Below, one piece after another: positions 8,364-17,545 of a stretch of DNA of 64,000 bases. Below the pieces are notes generated by a model. The model had not been told where the DNA came from, searched no databases, and worked only from the letters and a program-made list of their open reading frames with translations. Both the position numbers and the translations under genes were made by a program. Numbering within the stretch: position 1 is the first letter of the stretch; each line of letters opens with the position of its first letter. Where the stretch lies: the NCBI GenBank assembly GCA_934476075.1, contig CAKSNH010000003.1, positions 62,001-126,000 of the forward strand. The letters are read 5' to 3'. Source of the DNA: an uncultured Clostridia bacterium (lineage in GTDB: Bacteria; Bacillota; Clostridia; UBA1381).

Positions 8364-8400
8364 GCAGACAAACCGTTAAATGGTTTGTCTGCTTTACTTT
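8364..8400 (+). terminator. Intrinsic terminator of the microcompartment operon
   Basis: Perfect 11-bp stem GCAGACAAACC / GGTTTGTCTGC with a 7-base loop, then TTTACTTT. It separates the microcompartment genes from the acetyltransferase. Confidence 0.85.
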
Positions 8401-8431
8401 ACAGAGATTTTTATAATATCGGAGAAATAAT

Positions 8432-9043
8432 ATGAACCAAAAAGAGAGAATGTTGGCACAGCTGCCATACAATGCGTGGAAAGATGGATTGGACGAATTA
8501 AGAAAAGAATGTAACCGAAAAATATATGAATACAATATGCTCCGCCCCGACGAGGAGGAAAAGGCAGACCGATTAATCAAAAAAATATTGGGCAGGACGG
8601 GAGAGAATATCTGTGTGTTAGCACCGATACATTTCGACTACGGAACTAATATCGAGGTGGGCGAAAACTTTTATGCAAACTACAACTTGACGGTGCTTGA
8701 CGTGGCAAAGGTCACAATAGGCGACAATGTAATGCTTGCACCGAATGTTGCGATATATACAGCCGGACACCCTATCCACCATATTCCCCGAAACCGTGGA
8801 TATGAATACGGAATTGAGGTAAGCATAGGGGATAACGTGTGGGTCGGCGGAAACACGGTTATACTGCCGGGCGTGCATATAGGGGATAATGTCGTGATTG
8901 GCGGCGGAAGTGTGGTGACAAAGGATATTCCCGATAATGTGATTGCGGCGGGAAATCCGTGTCGGGTAATACGGGAAATTACCGATGAGGATATTGATTA
9001 TTATTACAAAGATAAAAGGTTTGACGTTGATGATTACAAATGA
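8432..9043 (+). CDS. Sugar O-acetyltransferase, maltose acetyltransferase/NodL/LacA family
   Basis: Acetyl-CoA dependent O-acetylation of a sugar. It is 203 aa with the N-terminal Mac domain (residues ~1-60) and a left-handed beta-helix of hexapeptide repeats (VTIGDNVMLAPNV, VSIGDNVWVGGNTVILPGVH). The catalytic histidine is in YTAGHP, and AAGNPCRVIR closes the helix. The acceptor sugar is unknown. It lies 26 bp before the DeoR regulator, on the other side of the terminator from the microcompartment operon. Confidence 0.9.
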   Translation: MNQKERMLAQLPYNAWKDGLDELRKECNRKIYEYNMLRPDEEEKADRLIKKILGRTGENICVLAPIHFDYGTNIEVGENFYANYNLTVLDVAKVTIGDNVMLAPNVAIYTAGHPIHHIPRNRGYEYGIEVSIGDNVWVGGNTVILPGVHIGDNVVIGGGSVVTKDIPDNVIAAGNPCRVIREITDEDIDYYYKDKRFDVDDYK

Positions 9044-9068
9044 TATTATATAGATAGAGGAGCAGTTT

Positions 9069-9845
9069 ATGTTAGCAGTTGAGAGAAGAAGTCAGATTGA
9101 AAAATTGATTTTGCAGAACAAGAGCGTTTTGGTTTTGGAGCTTGCCAAGAAATTTGATGTGACCACCGAAACAATCCGAGGCGACCTTGAAAAACTCGAA
9201 AAACAGGGGATACTTGTCCGCACATACGGCGGTGCTACTTTGGTAGAGGCGAATGAGGCGGATATGGCTTTGGTGGAGCGTGAAACAATAAATTACGAGG
9301 GCAAGCATAGAATAGGCAGTTATGCGGCAAGACTTATAAAGGACGGCGAAACCATTTTTTTGGACGCAAGTACGTCAAGTCTGCACGTTGCACAGAGCAT
9401 TAAGGAGAAACGTGGGATAACGGTTATAACAAATGCGGCGAGAGTTGCAACGGAGCTGGCAGGCTGCGACAATATCCGTGTGATTTCCACGGGCGGTTTG
9501 CTGACGGCGAAAAATATGTCGTATGTGGGACGTGTGGCGGAGGAGAATATACGCAAGAATTATTATGCTAACAAATTCTTTTTCTCGTGCCGAGGTGTGA
9601 CGTTGCACCGTGGTTTGATGGAGGCGAATGAGGGCGAGGCTGAAATTAAAAAGGCTATGATGGAATGTTCCGAATCGTCGATATTATTATGTGACCACAA
9701 AAAATTGGGCAGACTGGGTGTGCACATGGTTGCCGGACTTAACATGATAGACTATTTTATCACGGACGTTAAGCTTGACGAGGAATGGTCGGACGCTCTT
9801 GCACAAAATGACGTTAATTTGATTACTGTGGAAGGCGGCGAATGA
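9069..9845 (+). CDS. DeoR-family transcriptional regulator
   Basis: A sugar-phosphate-responsive repressor, 258 aa. The N-terminal winged helix-turn-helix (residues ~1-57) has VLELAKKFDVTTETIRGDLEKLE and RTYGGA, the family signature. The C-terminal sensor domain contains LDASTSSL and RGVTLHRGLMEANEGEAEIKKA. DeoR proteins often control adjacent catabolic operons, so the microcompartment operon upstream is a candidate target; no operator was identified. Confidence 0.9.
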   Translation: MLAVERRSQIEKLILQNKSVLVLELAKKFDVTTETIRGDLEKLEKQGILVRTYGGATLVEANEADMALVERETINYEGKHRIGSYAARLIKDGETIFLDASTSSLHVAQSIKEKRGITVITNAARVATELAGCDNIRVISTGGLLTAKNMSYVGRVAEENIRKNYYANKFFFSCRGVTLHRGLMEANEGEAEIKKAMMECSESSILLCDHKKLGRLGVHMVAGLNMIDYFITDVKLDEEWSDALAQNDVNLITVEGGE

Positions 9846-9886
9846 GGGCAGCCGAGTAATAAATTATAATACAGGGAGATGATATT

Positions 9887-11023
9887 TTGCCAAACAACAA
9901 AACAAATTTAAACCGTTTACGCTCGTTTGCGGCAGGATTTGACTGGATTTTGTTCAGTCTTACAGTTATTACCGCCATATTCGGTATCATTGCGATATTC
10001 AGTGCTACACGAAGTATGGACTCGATAACAAAGGTTCTTGTGCAGAGCGGTGCATTTTTGATAGGTCTTACATTTATGGTGCTTGTGAGCCTGTTCGACT
10101 ATGAACAGTTTAATGTGCTCGTCAAATATATCTACGGTGTGTGCATTGTACTTTTGATAATCGTGCTCATACCGGGGATAGGTCAGGCAGGCGACTGGGG
10201 TGCGAGGAGCTGGATTAGAATTACGTCAAGCATCGGTTTTCAGCCGGCGGAAATAGTAAAACTCGGATTTACCATCACTTTTGCATACCACCTTTCAAAG
10301 GTTGAGGACGAGATTAACAATCCGATTAAATTGCTGTTTCTGATACTTCACTTGGGCGTCATTGTCGGACTTATTCTTATGCAGCCCGATGCCGGAAGTG
10401 CCATGGTTTTCGGGTTTATGTTTGCGTGCATGGTATTTTCCGCAAAGCTTTCATACAAATATATTCTGCCTATATTGGCGGCGGGGATAGCGTCACTGCC
10501 GTTTATATATTTCTTTGCACTGAGCGATTATCAGAAAACAAGAATAAAAGTATTTCTAAATCCCGAAAGTGACCCGTTAAAAGGCGGTTACAATGTAATT
10601 CAATCCAAAATTGCGGTCGGTTCGGGACAGATTTTCGGAAAAGGATATTTACAGGGTACTCAAAACCAAATGAAGTTTCTGCCGACAAAGCATACCGACT
10701 TTATTTTCAGCGTTATATCCGAGGAATTCGGGTTTGTAGGCTCGGTGCTTGTTGTGGCGTTGTTATTTGCGATAATATTGTACTGCTTTAAAGTGGCAAG
10801 AGAGGCAAACACGTCTTTCGGCAAATACATTTGCATAAGCATCGGAGCGATGTTTTTGTTCCACACGGTAGAGAATATAGGTATGTGTATCGGACTTACC
10901 CCCGTTACAGGTATTCCGCTGCCGTTTATCAGCTACGGCGGTTCGGCACTTTTGACCAACATGATTGCCGTGGGACTGGTGATGAGCGTTTCGCACCAGA
11001 GCGGAAACGGGCTGTTTAATTAG
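9887..11023 (+). CDS. FtsW/RodA/SpoVE-family peptidoglycan polymerase (SEDS protein)
   Basis: Membrane glycosyltransferase of cell wall elongation, division or sporulation. It is 378 aa with about ten membrane segments. The SEDS C-terminal signature GLTPVTGIPLPFISYGG is present, as is the region around residues 240-275 (KSKIAVGSGQIFGKG, LPTKHTDFIFSVISEEFG). The start is TTG at 9887 with GGGAG upstream. RodA-like features predominate (QNQMKFLPTKHTDFIF). The partner penicillin-binding protein is not adjacent. Confidence 0.9.
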   Translation: MPNNKTNLNRLRSFAAGFDWILFSLTVITAIFGIIAIFSATRSMDSITKVLVQSGAFLIGLTFMVLVSLFDYEQFNVLVKYIYGVCIVLLIIVLIPGIGQAGDWGARSWIRITSSIGFQPAEIVKLGFTITFAYHLSKVEDEINNPIKLLFLILHLGVIVGLILMQPDAGSAMVFGFMFACMVFSAKLSYKYILPILAAGIASLPFIYFFALSDYQKTRIKVFLNPESDPLKGGYNVIQSKIAVGSGQIFGKGYLQGTQNQMKFLPTKHTDFIFSVISEEFGFVGSVLVVALLFAIILYCFKVAREANTSFGKYICISIGAMFLFHTVENIGMCIGLTPVTGIPLPFISYGGSALLTNMIAVGLVMSVSHQSGNGLFN

Positions 11024-11024
11024 C

Positions 11025-11570
11025 ATGAAAACGCTTATAATAAACGGTTCGCCGAGGGTAAGCGGTGATACGGTGAGCCTGATTAATCGGCTTAGTGAAA
11101 ATTTATCGGGCGAGTACAGGATAATTAACACATACACCTGCAATATATCGCCGTGTGTGGATTGCAGATACTGCAAAACCCATGCCGGCTGTGCTATTCG
11201 TGACGATATGCAGGAAGTGTACAAATACATTGAGGAGTGCGACAATATTGTAATTGCGTCGCCGGTGTATTTTTCGGAGGTGACGGGGAAACTGCTGGAT
11301 TTTGCCAGCCGTTTGCAGACATATTTTTGTGCACGGTTTTTTAGAAAGGAAGTACCTGTCGCAAAAGCCAAAAAGGGAGCGGTGATTTTGGTGGGCGGCG
11401 GTGCCGGCAGGATTGACCGTGCGTATGACACAGCGTGCATATTGCTTAAAAGCATGAACTGCAAAGAGATATATCCGCTTGTGTCGAGCCACAACACCGA
11501 TAATGTTCCGGCGATAGATGATGGGGAATGTGTTTCGGGAGTGGACAATATAGCTGAATTTTTTGGCTGA
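11025..11570 (+). CDS. Iron-sulfur flavoprotein / NADPH-dependent FMN reductase family protein
   Basis: Flavodoxin-fold oxidoreductase of 181 aa. LIINGSPRVSGDT is the FMN phosphate-binding loop; the compact cysteine cluster CVDCRYCKTHAGC (residues ~44-56) is like that of the archaeal/clostridial iron-sulfur flavoprotein family. ASPVYFSEVTGKLLDF follows. The ATG is one base after the RodA stop, so the two genes are coupled. Electron partner and substrate are unknown. Confidence 0.8.
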   Translation: MKTLIINGSPRVSGDTVSLINRLSENLSGEYRIINTYTCNISPCVDCRYCKTHAGCAIRDDMQEVYKYIEECDNIVIASPVYFSEVTGKLLDFASRLQTYFCARFFRKEVPVAKAKKGAVILVGGGAGRIDRAYDTACILLKSMNCKEIYPLVSSHNTDNVPAIDDGECVSGVDNIAEFFG

Positions 11571-11588
11571 TTTTTTTGCATTTGCATA

Positions 11589-11617
11589 TTGCAATTTGGT
11601 TTTATATGTTATATAAT
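11589..11617 (+). promoter_or_regulatory. Sigma-A promoter of the YjfB-like gene
   Basis: TTGCAA at 11589-11594, 17-bp spacer, perfect TATAAT at 11612-11617, about 30 bp before the coding sequence with its AAAGGAGG. Confidence 0.75.
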
Positions 11618-11648
11618 GTGGGTAACGAATAGCAAAGGAGGCTATATT

Positions 11649-11840
11649 ATGAACATTACATCTATTGCGAATTTTTATACGAATATGTCGTCATACAGTT
11701 TGCAGGCTTCCGTTTCAACAGCTATGGTAGGCAAGGCTATGGATGCGGCTGAAAGTGAGGCAACCGCACTTCTTGACAGCTTTGCACAGAGCAATGCTGC
11801 TATCGGAAATGTCGGCAGAAATATTGATGTGTATGCGTAA
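11649..11840 (+). CDS. YjfB-family small protein (putative motility protein)
   Basis: A 63-aa protein; the start at 11649 is set by AAAGGAGG eight bases upstream. MNITSIANFYTNMSSYSLQ followed by AVSTAMVGKAMDAAE-like residues fits the YjfB/putative motility protein family, short proteins of unknown role found in many Bacillota. It has its own promoter and terminator and so is a single-gene unit. The function is not established. Confidence 0.7.
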   Translation: MNITSIANFYTNMSSYSLQASVSTAMVGKAMDAAESEATALLDSFAQSNAAIGNVGRNIDVYA

Positions 11841-11860
11841 AATCGCACAAAATTTATCGG

Positions 11861-11899
11861 AGCTGTAAAAAACACTGTGTTTTTTACAGCTCTTTTTTT
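11861..11899 (+). terminator. Intrinsic terminator after the YjfB-like gene
   Basis: AGCTGTAAAAAACAC pairs perfectly with GTGTTTTTTACAGCT, followed by seven T. The stem is A/T rich in the middle, so it could act on both strands. Confidence 0.85.
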
Positions 11900-11900
11900 A

Positions 11901-11997
11901 TAATATAGGAAATTGCGGAAAACGCAATGAACTATATTTCAAAAATGCTACCAAAGTCTTCCGCCCGCAGGCGGTGCTTTTATCAAAAGCTTTTTTA
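11901..11997 (+). repeat. Copy A of the ~97-bp palindromic dispersed repeat
   Basis: Begins TAATATAGGAAATTGCGG and ends AAAAGCTTTTTTA. It holds the three family hairpins: ATTGCG/CGCAAT, CCGCCCGCAGGCGG, and the AAGC-T6 end. It lies between the YjfB terminator and the ribosome site of the AlkD-like gene, whose AGGAGG starts immediately at its edge. See copies at 36513, 52540 and 61219. Confidence 0.8.
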
Positions 11998-12009
11998 GGA
12001 GGTTTTATG

Positions 12010-12714
12010 ATGGAACTTAAATCGGTAAATTGGTCGGAGGGGGAGTATCGGAGGTTTAAAGAGTATTTATGCTCGCTTGGCGATGAGGAATACAAAAAAT
12101 TTAATCAAAAGATTATACCCGACACGCAGAATATAATCGGTATACGCATACCTGTTCTGCGTAAAATCGCAAAGGAAATCGCAAAGGGCGATTATGAAAA
12201 ATATCTGGCACTTGAAAAGGGTGATGTGCACGAGGAGATTATAATCGAGGGTCTTGTGATGACAAATATAAAATGCGATTATCCGAGGCTTTTGGAGTAT
12301 CTTAAATACTTTGCGGACAAGATATACAACTGGGCGATATGCGACACGGTTTCGTTCAAGCAGATAAAAAATTACACCGCAGAATTGTGGGGCGATATAC
12401 CTTACTTTGTCAATCACCAAAATCCGTGGGTGGTGCGGTTCGGATTGGGTATGCTTTTGGAATTTTATCTTAGCGGCGAATACATAAATGATGTGCTGTC
12501 GATTGCCGAGAGTGTGGACAGTGATTTTTATTATGTGCAGATGATGCAGGCATGGCTGATTGCTACGGCGTTTGTCAAACAGAGAGATATTACGCTTGAA
12601 TTTTTGAAAGGCACGCACATATCTGATTCCGTGTTTAAAATGACGTTGCGGAAAATCCGTGATTCGTACAAGGTAAGCAAAGAGGACAAGGATTTGGTGA
12701 AGGCGATAAGATGA
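12010..12714 (+). CDS. AlkD-like DNA alkylation repair protein
   Basis: HEAT-like repeat DNA glycosylase family (COG4912) that removes bulky or cationic alkylated bases. It is 234 aa. Helices with GIRIPVLRKIAKEIAKGDYE, NWAICDTVSFK and NPWVVRFGLGMLLEFYL match the family; the Trp and Asp of NWAICD are the usual active-site pair. ATG 12007 and 12010 are adjacent in frame; 12010 has the better spacing from AGGAGG at 11997-12002. Confidence 0.87.
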   Translation: MELKSVNWSEGEYRRFKEYLCSLGDEEYKKFNQKIIPDTQNIIGIRIPVLRKIAKEIAKGDYEKYLALEKGDVHEEIIIEGLVMTNIKCDYPRLLEYLKYFADKIYNWAICDTVSFKQIKNYTAELWGDIPYFVNHQNPWVVRFGLGMLLEFYLSGEYINDVLSIAESVDSDFYYVQMMQAWLIATAFVKQRDITLEFLKGTHISDSVFKMTLRKIRDSYKVSKEDKDLVKAIR

Positions 12715-12866
12715 ATTATGATTTCCCCCAATACATTCATAATTATTTTTTTCTTCAAAATATATTGATAAATAACCAAAAAAATGATATTATTATACTG
12801 ATATGTATTATATAAAAGAAGTTAAATTTTTATTGAAATATGAAATCAGGAAAGGAAAATGATAAT

Positions 12867-15806
12867 ATGAAAAAAAGCTGTATCAGAATATGTGCGGCAA
12901 TTACAGCGGTAATGATAATATTTACAAGTATCATGGCAAGTGCGGCGACATTCTCGGACGTGACAAGCTCCACAGAATACAGGGACGCTATCACAACACT
13001 TACCACAATAGGTCTTATCAAAGGCTATGAGGACGGTACGTTCCGTCCGCAGAATAATATTACCCGTGCGGAATTTACAACCATGATTGTGCGTACACTC
13101 GGCTTGGAGGACGAACAAAGTACAGAGTATGAAGTTCCGTTTACCGACCTTGACGGACACTATGCGAGATTTAATATCAAAACCGCTTATGATATGGGTA
13201 TTATAAACGGCAACGGTGACGGTACGTTCCGCCCCGATGATAATGTTACATATGAGCAGGCTATGAAAATGGTGGTTTGCACTTTGGGTTACGGCGAAAA
13301 CGCATTGGTGTCGGGCGGATATCCTATGGGGTATCTTACCGTCGGAGGCAATCTCGGACTTACTTCGGGTATTACGGCAACAAATGACGCTCCGGCTACA
13401 AGAGGAGTTATAGCAAAGCTTATCGACAATGCTCTTAATGTTAAAATGCTTAAACCTACCGTGAATGTTGACGGGACTATAAAATATGTGGCAAGCGACG
13501 AAACGTTATTGAAAACCAAATTAAAGATTGAACGTGCAAAGGTGCTTGTTATGGGCGTGGGCAGCAGCGTGATTACCGATAAGGGCTATGCCGATTTGAA
13601 ATCATACGAAATGCGTGCCGTAAAGACAAATGACAAGGAAGATACTCCGATTATTTTGGATATTTCCGGTGTATACAAGGATTATGACGAGGCAAAAAAA
13701 TATGTCGGACATATTATTTATATATATTACAAAGATACTTCCGACAATGTAAGTGATGAACCTAATCTGCTGCTTGCAGTTGATGACCAGACGCAGTCGA
13801 GCAAGGAAATTGAGATTGTATCTCGTGACATAGATTCATATGACAGCTCGACAAATACATTAAAATATGACGACAGTTCAAAAAATCTTAAATCAATTAA
13901 AATAAAACCCGATGAGCTGAGTGTGGTTTACAATAATAAGGCGGCTCAGAAAGATGAACGTATAAGTCTAAACGAGAAAACAATAACTATACATGATGCC
14001 ATAGCCGAACTTCTTGACCCTGAAAACGAGAATTTCCTAAACGGCGAAATTAAGCTGGTCGACAGCGAGGACGACGGTATCGCCGATGTTATATTTATTA
14101 TGAATTATGACGTTATGGTGGCGGCGTCAACGCCAAGCTCTACCGATTATCGTATCACAGACAAGCTTGTATCGGGAAACTATATGATACTTGACCCTGA
14201 TGACGACAATTATGAAGTGACAATTACTCGAAACGGTTCAAAGGTGGCGGCGGTTACATCGCTTAAAGCCAATGATGTAATTTTATATGCAAAGAGTGCA
14301 GATGGGGACACTATCACTCTTACGGTTACGTCAAATGCGGTTACGGGGGCGATTACCGATATTGATGACGATAAAATCACGATAAGCGGAAAAGACTATT
14401 ATATGACCGCCGAATGCAGACAATATATCGGCAATGACTCGAAAATAAAAGTCGGGGCAACCGGTACTTTCTATATCGACTGCTATGACAATATAGTTTG
14501 TGCAACAATAGATTCCGTATCTTCATCTACATCATATGCGTATATTGTAAATATTACAACGAATGATGATACCGATAAAGAATATTTGAATTTGTTTGCA
14601 CCGAGTGTATCGACAAACGGAACTACAAAGTATGAGTTTGACGACAAAGTGAGCGTGAACGGCTCAAATACATCAAGCGGAAATGTTTCGTCAAAAATCA
14701 AGGAAAGTGCAGACTACAATACCGCAGATATACAAATGCAGGATAAGGTATATGCAAATTCATCATCTTCGCCGAGCACGAACGGTACGGCACAGCTTAT
14801 CAAGTATGGACTTAAAAAGAATAAAATATCGGAAATAGTTACATTGAAGAACGACGGCGGAACAGGCGAAATAAATACCGAGTCGGATAAGCTTGTAAGA
14901 TACAAACCGCTTGCAAAATACACCTATTCCGCAAATAACAATTTCAGCAATGAGTTTTATATTAATTCATCAACCATAATAATGTATGTGCCGGGAGCAA
15001 GAACCGCAAAATCGGATTATCACAAGTATACTGCGTCAAGTATATTCAAGACCAATCAGTCATACTGGGTAGAACCGTATGACGTAAACGAAAGCAAGGT
15101 GGCGTCTTTGGTTTTGGTTTACGGCAACAGTTCGCTTGCGGATATTACAAAGGATACGGTTATGTCGGTTGTGGCAAAAACTCCGACAGAGGTTGATATA
15201 TCGGGTGAAACCGTAAACAAGCTTACCCTTTACAATTCAAGCACATCAATGGTGACAAAGAATACCGATGATAATACGGAATTTGCCGATGTTGATGTAG
15301 GTGATGTTATCCAATACGGACAGAGCAACAGCAACCGTCTGATAAACAGAAGAAATATCGTCAAGGCTGATGATGTAATTGAGGTTTTGAACGAGGGCAA
15401 GAGCTTTGACTGGACATCGGGCAAGTTTGAGGTTAAGTTTATCAATGATGAGGGCAATGTTGAATGGGATTCGGAAACGAATACTCCGTATTCACGGGCA
15501 TTTGTCGCAAACGTGTTAGAGGCGGTAAGTGACGGAAACGATTCGTATATCCGTGTTACAATGGACGGATTTGACGATGAGGGCAATATTAAGAGTGACA
15601 ACGAGGAAAGATACACTGTTACATCATCAACGCCGATAATTCGTTTTAATACATCTAAGGATACCGTAAGCGCATATGTTGACGGCACAACCACAAAGAT
15701 GAGCATTGACGATTTGAAAGACGCAAAATACAGCGGCAGAGATTGTTCTAAGGTATTTATCTACACCATAAAAGGTCAGATTAAGTTTATGATGATTTAT
15801 GAATAA
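12867..15806 (+). CDS. SLH-domain cell-surface protein
   Basis: Secreted surface protein of 979 aa. A signal peptide covers residues 1-~27 (MKKSCIRICAAITAVMIIF ... SAA). Two clear SLH domains follow (FSDVTSSTEYRDAIT...GYEDGTFRPQNNITRAEF and PFTDLDGHYARF...GNGDGTFRPDDNVTYEQA) plus a degenerate third, anchoring it to secondary wall polymer. The remaining ~800 residues are Asp/Ser/Thr-rich beta-type repeats without a catalytic domain I recognise. The start is placed at 12867 because GGAAA and the signal peptide begin there. An S-layer or scaffold role is inferred. Confidence 0.85.
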   Translation: MKKSCIRICAAITAVMIIFTSIMASAATFSDVTSSTEYRDAITTLTTIGLIKGYEDGTFRPQNNITRAEFTTMIVRTLGLEDEQSTEYEVPFTDLDGHYARFNIKTAYDMGIINGNGDGTFRPDDNVTYEQAMKMVVCTLGYGENALVSGGYPMGYLTVGGNLGLTSGITATNDAPATRGVIAKLIDNALNVKMLKPTVNVDGTIKYVASDETLLKTKLKIERAKVLVMGVGSSVITDKGYADLKSYEMRAVKTNDKEDTPIILDISGVYKDYDEAKKYVGHIIYIYYKDTSDNVSDEPNLLLAVDDQTQSSKEIEIVSRDIDSYDSSTNTLKYDDSSKNLKSIKIKPDELSVVYNNKAAQKDERISLNEKTITIHDAIAELLDPENENFLNGEIKLVDSEDDGIADVIFIMNYDVMVAASTPSSTDYRITDKLVSGNYMILDPDDDNYEVTITRNGSKVAAVTSLKANDVILYAKSADGDTITLTVTSNAVTGAITDIDDDKITISGKDYYMTAECRQYIGNDSKIKVGATGTFYIDCYDNIVCATIDSVSSSTSYAYIVNITTNDDTDKEYLNLFAPSVSTNGTTKYEFDDKVSVNGSNTSSGNVSSKIKESADYNTADIQMQDKVYANSSSSPSTNGTAQLIKYGLKKNKISEIVTLKNDGGTGEINTESDKLVRYKPLAKYTYSANNNFSNEFYINSSTIIMYVPGARTAKSDYHKYTASSIFKTNQSYWVEPYDVNESKVASLVLVYGNSSLADITKDTVMSVVAKTPTEVDISGETVNKLTLYNSSTSMVTKNTDDNTEFADVDVGDVIQYGQSNSNRLINRRNIVKADDVIEVLNEGKSFDWTSGKFEVKFINDEGNVEWDSETNTPYSRAFVANVLEAVSDGNDSYIRVTMDGFDDEGNIKSDNEERYTVTSSTPIIRFNTSKDTVSAYVDGTTTKMSIDDLKDAKYSGRDCSKVFIYTIKGQIKFMMIYE

Positions 15807-15824
15807 TCGGAATTAAATAATGCA

Positions 15825-15862
15825 ATACACCCGTTGGTACAGTACCGGCGGGTGTATTTTTG
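15825..15862 (+). terminator. Terminator of the SLH protein gene
   Basis: ATACACCCG / CGGGTGTAT stem with a 15-base loop, then TTTTT. Confidence 0.8.
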
Positions 15863-15942
15863 CGTAAGTTTATAATTTGTTATTAAATATTTACGAATTT
15901 ATTAAAATAAAATCCATAAAGAATACACATCTTAGCGGTATA

Positions 15943-16109
15943 CTAATCTTGTAAACAAGGTTAGAGGAAATAACAGAGTTTACAATCCCCCTTAAAATAA
16001 ATCAATGGTATTTATTGATATACCAAAGTGCGGTCAGACGCACGTTAAACAAACTGATTATTTAACATATCGGGATGCGGAGAATGTACGGATAAGTTTT
16101 CCGCACCCC
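15943..16109 (+). ncRNA. Candidate structured noncoding RNA (strand uncertain)
   Basis: A 170-bp stretch without ORFs holds five consecutive hairpins: CTAATCTTG/CAAGGTTAG (15943-15964), TGGTAT/ATACCA (16006-16025), GTGCG/CGCAC (16028-16043), GTTAAA/TTTAAC (16044-16066) and a long GGGATGCGGAGAA / TTTTCCGCACCCC stem (16072-16109). The density of perfect stems is higher than in other gaps of the window. I could not match it to a known RNA family, and no clear promoter or terminator fixes the strand. Confidence 0.35.
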
Positions 16110-16158
16110 AACCTCCCCTTTTATGACATATCAATTTTCTCCCCGAAAATTTATTATA

Positions 16159-16200
16159 ACAACAGGCAAGCCAAGATTATGTGAACGGCTTGCCTGTTGT
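16159..16200. terminator. 14-bp perfect inverted repeat, probable bidirectional terminator
   Basis: ACAACAGGCAAGCC pairs with GGCTTGCCTGTTGT around a 14-base loop. T-runs are weak on both sides. It lies between the structured region and the convergent cysK gene. Confidence 0.5.
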
Positions 16201-16204
16201 GCTT

Positions 16205-16330
16205 ATTTCCTACAAATTAAAAAAGCAGTCTGATTCATGCGAATTAAACTGCCTTTTCATAATATAGGGAATTTTGAAAAACACAATAGATTATATTGTA
16301 TTTTTCGCCGTCCAAGGACGGGGTTCAAAT
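16205..16330. repeat. Degenerate fragments related to the ~97-bp repeat family
   Basis: ATTTCCTACAAATTA at 16205-16219 equals one end of the family in reverse orientation. About 45 bp on, ATAGGGAATTTTGAAAAACACAATAGA resembles the conserved AGGAAATTGCGAAAAACGCAATGA part, but the following GC hairpin is different (CCGTCCAAGGACGG). Between them GCAGT...ACTGCCTTTT (16224-16257) forms a terminator-like hairpin. Confidence 0.4.
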
Positions 16331-16344
16331 TATATTGAAAACAA

Positions 16345-16395
16345 CGGCGGTAAATAACAAGTGAAAATAAGAGAATAGAATACCGTCGCCGTTTT
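16345..16395 (-). terminator. Weak terminator of cysK
   Basis: Read on the minus strand, AACGGCG(A) near 16394 pairs with the CGCCGTT close to 16346 across a long A/T-rich loop, followed by GTTTT. It is the only stem between the cysK stop and the repeat fragment. Confidence 0.35.
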
Positions 16396-16403
16396 ACACA
16401 AAA

Positions 16404-17336
16404 TTATTTTGAGAACAACGGTGTAGAAAGGTATCTGTCGCCTGTGTCGGGCAATAGAGCTACGATAACTTTGCCCTTGTTTTCCGGACGCTGTGCCAAT
16501 GATTTTGCAGCCCATACAGCCGCACCCGATGAAATACCGGCAAGCAAACCTTCTGTTTGTGCAACCTGTCTGCCTGTTTTAAATGCGTCCTCAGCCTCAA
16601 CAGTGATAACCTCGTCATAGATTTTTGTGTTCAATGTTTCGGGAACAAATCCCGCACCGATACCCTGAATCTTGTGCGGCCCTGCAACACCTTTTGACAA
16701 TACAGGTGAGTCGCTGGGTTCAACGGCAACAATCTTCACGTTAGGATTTTTTGATTTCAAGTATTCGCCCACACCCGAAAGTGTACCACCTGTACCTACG
16801 CCGGCAACGAAAATATCGACTTTGCCGTCTGTATCGTCCCAGATTTCCACGCCTGTTGTAGCTTTGTGGACAGCAGGGTTGGCAGGGTTGGTGAATTGTC
16901 CCGGAATAAAGCTGTTCTCGATTTCGTTTGCCAATTCTTCGGCTTTTGCAATAGCACCTTTCATGCCCTTTGCACCCTCTGTAAGTACCAATTCGGCTCC
17001 GTATGCTTTAAGCAGATTACGTCTTTCGATACTCATTGTTTCGGGCATTGTAAGGATAAGTCTGTAACCTCTTGCTGTTGCAACAGATGCAAGACCGATA
17101 CCCGTGTTACCGCTTGTAGGCTCGATAATTACAGAACCCTCTTTAAGGATACCTCTCTTTTCGGCGTCCTCAATCATAGCCTTTGCGATACGGTCCTTTG
17201 CACTTCCGGCTGGGTTGAAACTTTCAAGCTTTGCCAATATTGTGGCTTCAAGATTTTGTGATTTATTATAGTTTGTAAGTTCCAAAAGCGGAGTGTTTCC
17301 GATTAAATCGGTAAGACTTTTATATATTTTTGACAT
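16404..17336 (-). CDS. cysK: Cysteine synthase A (O-acetylserine sulfhydrylase)
   Basis: PLP enzyme making cysteine from O-acetylserine and sulfide. It is 310 aa, the usual length. The PLP lysine is in NPAGSAKDRIA, followed by EPTSGNTGIGLA (substrate loop), GTGGTLSGVGEYLK (phosphate-binding glycine loop) and GISSGAAVWAA. It is transcribed opposite to its neighbours and stands alone; AAAGGGG lies 12 bases before the ATG. Confidence 0.96.
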   Translation of the reverse strand: MSKIYKSLTDLIGNTPLLELTNYNKSQNLEATILAKLESFNPAGSAKDRIAKAMIEDAEKRGILKEGSVIIEPTSGNTGIGLASVATARGYRLILTMPETMSIERRNLLKAYGAELVLTEGAKGMKGAIAKAEELANEIENSFIPGQFTNPANPAVHKATTGVEIWDDTDGKVDIFVAGVGTGGTLSGVGEYLKSKNPNVKIVAVEPSDSPVLSKGVAGPHKIQGIGAGFVPETLNTKIYDEVITVEAEDAFKTGRQVAQTEGLLAGISSGAAVWAAKSLAQRPENKGKVIVALLPDTGDRYLSTPLFSK

Positions 17337-17511
17337 AGTATAAAACCCCTTTCAAAATTTATATTACTTATTTCCGATAGCTTTACTATGATTTGATTAT
17401 ACTACTAATTTTTCAATCTGTCAATACTAAATTTTAAGATATTTTAAAGAGTTTTTTTCACAGGTTTTATAGGTAAGAATATTGTAAATTAGATTTTTTA
17501 TATTTAACATA

Positions 17512-17540
17512 TTGACAAAACGGTGCATATATTGTATACT
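17512..17540 (+). promoter_or_regulatory. Sigma-A promoter of the tryptophan-transporter operon
   Basis: TTGACA at 17512-17517, 17-bp spacer, TATACT at 17535-17540. Transcription should start near 17547, so the NAG triplets lie within the first ~45 bases of RNA. Confidence 0.85.
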
Positions 17541-17545
17541 GGTCA

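Noticed and set aside
15890..16200. 6S RNA, SRP RNA or RNase P RNA
   Set aside because: I compared the stems with the features of these RNAs that I know and found no match, so it is left as an unassigned structured region.
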